Shown here one piece after another: positions 59,967 to 64,000 of a stretch of DNA of 64,000 nt. Position numbers and translations under genes: made by a program. The notes under the pieces were generated by a model. The model saw only the letters and a list, made by a program, of their open reading frames with translations, had not been told where the DNA came from and searched no databases. The DNA comes from HGM04593 sp045634365 (GTDB lineage Bacteria > Bacteroidota > Bacteroidia > Bacteroidales > Bacteroidaceae), in NCBI GenBank assembly GCA_045634365.1, contig JAZRAC010000016.1, positions 85,150-149,149 on the forward strand. The letters are read 5' to 3'. How positions within the stretch are numbered: the first letter of the stretch is position 1; each line of letters opens with the position of its first letter.

Positions 59967-60560
59967 TTATTTATTTTTCAATCCTTTTACTCTTATATGA
60001 TACTCCTCGGGAGTTATCTTCCCCTCTTCAAGCATTGCCCTTAGTCGTTCCTTGACAATCTCTCTAGGATTTTCGTGATGAGGCTCTGCGACTGTGATAC
60101 GGTCTTCTGTGGGAACTACTACTGTACTCAGTCTTCTGTGAAGGGTGTTGATGATGTTCTTGAAGATAGGTTTAACCCCCTTACTCTCTCTATACCTATC
60201 CCCAAAACTGAACCTCTCTATTGCCGACCGTAAACTGTTCAACTGCTTCAGCAACTCATTATAGGTCTGTTCGTTTATCTTATACCGACTCCCTAAAGGA
60301 CACTTGTCGGTCACTATAATAATAAGGTCTAGGGCGATGAGGTTTCGTTTTGCCTCGGTTATCTGCCTACTGTTCAAACCGCTGTGTGACATTATAAGAC
60401 TATCACTCGTGTTATATCTCCCTAATGATTGAAGATGAATAACTGCTTCCAAAAAATCCCTTTCTGTGCTTGTGAGCAAACATTTGAGGTTCATCGGTGC
60501 CTTTATAAAAAGGGTATTTACCTCTAGTTTGCTCTTGATTTTATTACTGTTTTTACTCAT
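59967..60560 (-). CDS. Winged-helix replication-initiation-like protein
   Basis: From the ATG at 60560 (MSKNSNKIKSKLEVNTLF) it has 197 residues; the longer frame reads through the promoter. The first half reads FLEAVIHLQSLGRYN, then MSHSGLNSRQITEAKRNLIALDLI, a helix-turn-helix like those of phage/plasmid replication initiators. A charged linker and a C-terminal REIVKERLRAMLEEGKITPEEYHIRV helix pair follow. The next gene encodes the helicase-primase, so a role as origin-binding protein or helicase loader is likely but not proven. Its promoter carries TATCTTTG (minus, 60622-60629) and a TGTAC-rich cluster above it. Confidence 0.65.
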   Translation of the reverse strand: MSKNSNKIKSKLEVNTLFIKAPMNLKCLLTSTERDFLEAVIHLQSLGRYNTSDSLIMSHSGLNSRQITEAKRNLIALDLIIIVTDKCPLGSRYKINEQTYNELLKQLNSLRSAIERFSFGDRYRESKGVKPIFKNIINTLHRRLSTVVVPTEDRITVAEPHHENPREIVKERLRAMLEEGKITPEEYHIRVKGLKNK

Positions 60561-60621
60561 TATTTTATTATTAAAAAAGTTTGTAAAACTGTTGCGCAAC
60601 AGTGGGTTTGTAATTACAGTG

Positions 60622-60629
60622 CAAAGATA
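60622..60629 (-). promoter_or_regulatory. -7 box of the Rep-like gene
   Basis: Minus strand TATCTTTG, an exact TAnnTTTG match, 61 bp upstream of the start. Confidence 0.5.
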
Positions 60630-60657
60630 TAAGTAATTTATTTCTAAGTAGTTATAC

Positions 60658-60695
60658 AGTTGTGTACCGTATATGTACAGTACACAGGTGTACAA
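60658..60695. promoter_or_regulatory. TGTAC-rich palindromic cluster, candidate operator or origin
   Basis: The 38 bp contain TGTGTACC, TGTACA, GTACACA and GGTGTACA, with TTGTGTACC and GGTGTACAA as imperfect mirror halves. It lies just upstream of the -33 region of the Rep-like gene, where iterons or an autorepression site are often found. Confidence 0.45.
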
Positions 60696-60850
60696 TTACA
60701 CTCTAGGTAACCCAAATGGGGAAATATGGCGTAACTCCTTGTATATCAAGCAAAGAGATTAAAAAATAATTCCTGAGAAAAATTTTGCCGAAAAATAGAG
60801 GAAGTGATATTTATATATGAAGTAACATCAAACCATACTTCATTGAGAAT

Positions 60851-61222
60851 ATGAATACAACTAAAGCAAGCGTTGAAAGAAAGGGAAATCTCAATCCAAT
60901 GTGGGGCAGAAAGCATACTCCCGAAACAAAAGAGAAGATAAGTAACAGTCAAAAAGCACGTTATAACGCCATTAGAAAGGCGATTAAGGAACAAAGCATA
61001 ATTGACTATGGCGATAATAGTCCAGAGAGTAGGAGGCGTGTTTTAGCGCATTTACTCGATAATAACGACCTTAAATTTGACAATATGAAGCAAGTAGCAG
61101 ACTTCCTTGCAATAATGATTGGCAAGGACAGAATCCAAGAAATCATACGCTCACAAGTGGATAAAATAATAGCAGAATCTTACAAGGTTGGTAATGATAA
61201 AAAAAGGCATAATCCTTGCTAG
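60851..61222 (+). CDS. NUMOD3-motif protein without nuclease domain
   Basis: This is a 123-residue basic protein. Residues about 13-38 (NPMWGRKHTPETKEKISNSQ) match the NUMOD3 DNA-binding motif usually found in GIY-YIG or HNH homing endonucleases. No nuclease domain is present before or after it. The C-terminal part is helical (MKQVADFLAIMIGKDRIQEI) and ends in a basic tail. It is the only plus-strand gene of the element and diverges from the Rep-like gene. A role as a sequence-specific DNA-binding accessory protein is possible. The last codons share an 18-nt string (CTTACAAGGTTGGTAATG) with the remnant at 10983. Confidence 0.7.
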   Translation: MNTTKASVERKGNLNPMWGRKHTPETKEKISNSQKARYNAIRKAIKEQSIIDYGDNSPESRRRVLAHLLDNNDLKFDNMKQVADFLAIMIGKDRIQEIIRSQVDKIIAESYKVGNDKKRHNPC

Positions 61223-61372
61223 AATATGCTCCTATCGAGAAAATAACTGTTTAGCGTGTATCGCCTCAGAAAATTTCCTGTACGCAAAATGAGGGTACTA
61301 CCGACTGCAATTTGAGGGCATTGGCAACGGCAATTTGCCTCACATATAATAATATATAAGAATATAAAATAT

Positions 61373-61401
61373 GAAACTCATATCCCAATGATATGAGTTT
61401 C
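61373..61401 (-). terminator. Terminator of the XRE-NADAR gene
   Basis: GAAACTCATATC at 61373-61384 pairs with GATATGAGTTTC at 61390-61401. On the minus strand it is followed by ATATTTTATATTC. It lies 62 bp after the stop codon. Confidence 0.75.
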
Positions 61402-61462
61402 AATATCTTGTTATTATATCAAATGGTTACATTTTGTAACCGTTTGAATATCTACATAAGAA

Positions 61463-62569
61463 TCAGAACGTAAGTTCTTGCCCTAATAGGTGAATGTGCT
61501 TGCTTCTTAACAAATCATAGTCAATAGGTAATTCTGTGCCGTTTTTAAGGCAGATAGAACACATCTTTATAATCTTACCCATATAGTTTCTACCACTCCA
61601 AATACCATAGTTATTCCACTTGTTACGTTCAATGTTTAGCATAGTGGACTTTTTATTTCTGAACTCCTTATCGTTGGAGTGTTCTATCTCAAATCGTGTT
61701 TCTTTGGCGTTTCTTAATTCTTCCAACTCTTTATTGAAACAACCCCATACTTGTGCTGTTGCTCCCGTCATACCCGTAGAGTTCTCAACAACCATCGCTG
61801 TGTTTGGTATGGTTTTTAGTAGGTCTGCAAACTCTTGATTGCCTTTACACTTCTGCCAAACAACATATTTCATCCACTCAACATTAAACTCCTCCCAATC
61901 ACTTCTCTTTATATGGTCGTATCGCTTGTGTCGATACTCTTTCTTTGCTCGGTAACCGTCATTGTTGGCAATCAACGCCTCTTGTAATCTGCGATGTTCG
62001 GCAGTGTTGTTGGAGTAAATTCCTGCAATATAAGCACTCTCAGAGTTGTTGAAAATTATGCCATTCAGTTCAAATGGGTATCCTGCGCACATATTACCAA
62101 CATTGAATACGCTATCATCTACAATGTCGTAATTGTGTCTAAAACTCTTTACCTCTGCTCGTGTAGCATCATATTCCTCCCATTGCAAAAGGGTTATATC
62201 TTCTAGTTCAATAGCGTTCTGTCTTGGCAGTTTTGCTTGCCTTTCCTTCATATAGAACTCTTGTCGCTCGATTTCATTGACAAGTTTTTTAAGATTTCTG
62301 AAATCCCTTATCTTTTGAATCTTGCCATTGTACTCAATATATCCTTCTACTTTCGAGAAGGTTGCTTTACCTTGGGCCTCATCGGCGAGCATATCATATA
62401 CAGATAAATGGAGAGCGTCAGCAATCTTCTCAATGCTCTTATGACTGAAATTGTCGTTTTTGAGATTGTTGCATAGCGTTATATAATGTATGCCAACCAA
62501 CTCAGCAAATTGTCGCTGAGTTAGTCCTTTTTCCTCTATTAACTCTCTTATTTTATCAGCAGTAGTCAT
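61463..62569 (-). CDS. XRE-family regulator with C-terminal NADAR-like domain
   Basis: This is a 368-residue protein. Residues 1-65 are an XRE/Cro helix-turn-helix (LTQRQFAELVGIHYITLCNN, then SIEKIADALHLSVYDML). A linker and helical section (residues 70-140) follow. Residues about 150-345 show the NADAR pattern in order: FNVGNMCAGYPFELNGIIFN with Asn, Gly and Phe, SESAYIAGIYS with the Glu, MVVENSTGMTGATAQVWG, and IWSGRNYMGKIIKM (G-x-N-x-x-G-K). It aligns along the whole length with the NADAR protein of this element. The combination suggests a repressor whose activity responds to an ADP-ribose- or nucleotide-type ligand. Its promoter region has the operator-like sequence in the opposite orientation (62590-62610). 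The NADAR call rests on motif reading and needs a profile search. Confidence 0.68.
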   Translation of the reverse strand: MTTADKIRELIEEKGLTQRQFAELVGIHYITLCNNLKNDNFSHKSIEKIADALHLSVYDMLADEAQGKATFSKVEGYIEYNGKIQKIRDFRNLKKLVNEIERQEFYMKERQAKLPRQNAIELEDITLLQWEEYDATRAEVKSFRHNYDIVDDSVFNVGNMCAGYPFELNGIIFNNSESAYIAGIYSNNTAEHRRLQEALIANNDGYRAKKEYRHKRYDHIKRSDWEEFNVEWMKYVVWQKCKGNQEFADLLKTIPNTAMVVENSTGMTGATAQVWGCFNKELEELRNAKETRFEIEHSNDKEFRNKKSTMLNIERNKWNNYGIWSGRNYMGKIIKMCSICLKNGTELPIDYDLLRSKHIHLLGQELTF

Positions 62570-62589
62570 AATGCTTATTCTCCTAACCT

Positions 62590-62610
62590 TTATTAGTATT
62601 TATGCTTATA
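62590..62610 (+). promoter_or_regulatory. Operator-like repeat, copy 3
   Basis: Plus strand TTATTAGTATTTATGCTTAT followed by A, 21-41 bp upstream of the XRE-NADAR start and inverted relative to copies 1 and 2. A second ATGCTTAT is at 62571-62578, next to the start codon. Autoregulation is likely. Confidence 0.6.
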
Positions 62611-62636
62611 TTATACAATGTGTTTATTTGAGGTTG

Positions 62637-63191
62637 TTATCTTTTGTTGCCCATTGGGGTATATATAATCCTAACAAATTCCGTTTTTTCTTTTGAAGTT
62701 GGTTTTGTCGTCTTTACAAATGAAGGAGTATATCCTACAATCTTTACTTCTTCTTTCGAGAAGGCGGTAAACACCCCTTCTTTTGTTGTTGCCTTTGGTG
62801 TTCTTTTCTCATAATCTCTGCTAGATGATACTATCTCGGGTTTACTCTTAGGAGCGTATTTCTGAGCACGTTTTTTTGCACGCTTTTCTCGTTTTTTCCA
62901 CCTTTCTTTTTTTTCCTTTTGAATGTCAAGTAGGTATTCATATTCCGCTTCTATCTTTGCTTCTTTCTCTTTTTGTTTTTCTTTTGCACGTGCTCTAATT
63001 GTGCCTGCAGGAAGAAGAGGTGTTCTTTTCTCAAAACATTCATTCCACTCGTTTTTGTGTTTCTTAAACAAATGTTTTCTGAAATCGTATAGGTCTGTAA
63101 AAGTAATATTACAACAAGGACAAGAAAATTCTTTTAATGAATTTCCTTTGTTTATCTGTTTTATAATAATTTGTTTCTCTTCCTCTGTCAT
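62637..63191 (-). CDS. C2H2 zinc-finger, basic coiled-coil protein
   Basis: This is a 184-residue protein. Residues 23-43 form one classical C2H2 finger (CPCCNITFTDLYDFRKHLF, then KKH; C-x2-C-x12-H-x4-H spacing). From residue 62 to 115 it is a very basic helical coiled coil (ARAKEKQKEKEAKIEAEYEY, then REKRAKKRAQKY). The C-terminal third is Lys/Thr-rich and low in structure. Single C2H2 fingers are uncommon in bacteria but occur on mobile elements. The partner and target are unknown. It lies 10 bp after the GIY-YIG gene, probably in its transcript. Confidence 0.7.
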   Translation of the reverse strand: MTEEEKQIIIKQINKGNSLKEFSCPCCNITFTDLYDFRKHLFKKHKNEWNECFEKRTPLLPAGTIRARAKEKQKEKEAKIEAEYEYLLDIQKEKKERWKKREKRAKKRAQKYAPKSKPEIVSSSRDYEKRTPKATTKEGVFTAFSKEEVKIVGYTPSFVKTTKPTSKEKTEFVRIIYTPMGNKR

Positions 63192-63201
63192 AGTACAAAT
63201 A

Positions 63202-64000
63202 TTATTCTTCCGTTATCAGCTGTTGCAATGTGTCATCATAGGCAACCTTTTTGCCCGACATCAAAAGTGTAATTGCTTCATCAATAATATCCAATGGAAC
63301 TACATACCATTCCTTCGGTGTGTATTCCCCTGCCGTCAGTTGCAACTGCACTTTATCGAAAAGGTGATGTATTGCTGTTTCAAGAGCAACACTCTTGACA
63401 TTATACACCTTCCAAGTTGCAACTATCTCTACATCTGCATATAGGTATGTCGCTTGTTTCTTGGCGTTGGCAATACGCTCTTCAACAGTCTGTGTTGTAA
63501 AACCAATCTTATACAGATTCTTGTATTTTGTAATGTCGGGGTCAGTGGACTTTGATTTCAGAACATAGATATATCCATTTGCAATATCCTTATCAGTTAC
63601 TGTAAACTTGTTCTCCAAGAAACCATCTTCATCCTCATTGAAGGTAACAGTATATCCATCCTTGAACAAGTTTTTGCCTAGGGTACGAAGTAGAATATCA
63701 GATTCTGTTCCGTTCTCATATATGCAACGTATTCGACCATCTATCTTGTGGTTGCTATCCTTTTGCAGTTGATGTATCTTCTCCAAATATGTAAGAACAC
63801 CACCAACGACAAAGAAATTACCTTCTTGCAAATGTGCTTCCTTAAACTTTATCAATCTTCGTTTCTTCTCCCTTAGTTCAGCGTGAACACGTTGGAACAT
63901 CGGTTCATACATCTCGAAATCCTCGCATTGAATACGCTTTCCAATATAGTCTGCTTGCGCCCTTTCAATATCCTTCCTCATATATTCGGGTAGGTCAAAT
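63202..64000 (-). CDS. GIY-YIG / T5orf172 family protein (5' end outside the window)
   Basis: The frame is open to the window edge. An ATG at 63981 is in frame, but the preceding codons (encoding FDLPEY) are protein-like, so the true start is beyond position 64000. At least 265 residues are visible. The first part (DIERAQADYIGKRIQ, GNFFVVGGVLTYLEKIH) is a conserved helical region. The C-terminal part is a GIY-YIG/T5orf172 domain: GYIYVLKS (GIY-like), YKNLYKIGFTTQTVEERI (YIG-like with Arg), VALETAIHHLF with the catalytic Glu, and EWYVVPLDIIDEAI. Such proteins are widespread on bacterial mobile elements and may act as nucleases. It is followed by the C2H2 gene after 10 bp. Confidence 0.78.
   Translation of the reverse strand, partial: FDLPEYMRKDIERAQADYIGKRIQCEDFEMYEPMFQRVHAELREKKRRLIKFKEAHLQEGNFFVVGGVLTYLEKIHQLQKDSNHKIDGRIRCIYENGTESDILLRTLGKNLFKDGYTVTFNEDEDGFLENKFTVTDKDIANGYIYVLKSKSTDPDITKYKNLYKIGFTTQTVEERIANAKKQATYLYADVEIVATWKVYNVKSVALETAIHHLFDKVQLQLTAGEYTPKEWYVVPLDIIDEAITLLMSGKKVAYDDTLQQLITEE

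Overview
The window reads as a chromosome segment of a Bacteroidales bacterium (Bacteroides/Prevotella/Muribaculaceae relatives). Supporting signs are Bacteroides-type -7 boxes (TAnnTTTG) in front of many genes, weak Shine-Dalgarno signals, a PorZ-like protein with a type IX secretion sorting domain, a Bacteroidetes-type three-subunit succinate dehydrogenase/fumarate reductase, START-like and TRL-like proteins, and a BT4734-type replication protein. The exact genus cannot be read from the sequence.

Layout. 1-434: hairpin-rich intergenic repeats. 0.4-2.9 kb: GDP-fucose synthesis (gmd, fcl) and a small lipoprotein. 3.2-10.8 kb: housekeeping genes (VanZ-like, CYTH, prfB, M20 deacylase, ybeY, SpmAB-like, ruvB, flippase). 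11.2-13.7 kb: an AT-rich phosphoethanolamine-transferase-like gene, tRNA-Met(CAT), START-like protein. 13.9-18.3 kb: LptF/G permease, ribBA, aspartate aminotransferase. 18.8-25.6 kb (minus): leuS, YitT, rdgB and porZ, probably one operon. 25.8-32.0 kb: mutS, katA, lgt, ychF. 32.2-36.1 kb: four exported proteins of unknown function in a row. 36.5-46.8 kb: polA, a polyprenyl synthase, two small palindromic elements, and a minus-strand run mnmG-apt-uvrC-dtd-mazG-deoC. 46.8-49.2 kb: a dense repeat region with a 39-bp AC microsatellite and a dockerin/FISUMP-like exported protein. 49.2-52.7 kb: sdhC/frdA/frdB. 52.8-56.2 kb: an accessory patch with a zinc-ribbon/glycosyltransferase fusion, a cut-off acyltransferase, a second copy of the frdB 3' end, a cysteine-rich lipoprotein, a second zinc-ribbon gene and a CatA-like acetyltransferase.

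56.2 kb to the right edge looks like one end of a mobile element: a replication module (winged-helix Rep-like protein plus a helicase-primase fusion), a NADAR protein, an XRE regulator whose C-terminal part also looks like NADAR, a NUMOD3 protein, a C2H2 zinc-finger protein and a GIY-YIG/T5orf172 protein cut by the window edge. No integrase or second boundary is visible.

The best candidate for something undescribed is in this element. A ~20-bp sequence recurs three times: in front of the XRE-NADAR gene (inverted), the NADAR gene and a small unknown gene. The last two genes also share a hairpin directly over the ribosome-binding position, with a G-C to G-U change in the stem. Together this suggests a small regulon built round NADAR (ADP-ribose-related) domains. 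Secondary candidates are the four-gene exported cluster and the frdB partial duplication enclosing a zinc-ribbon/GT9 fusion.
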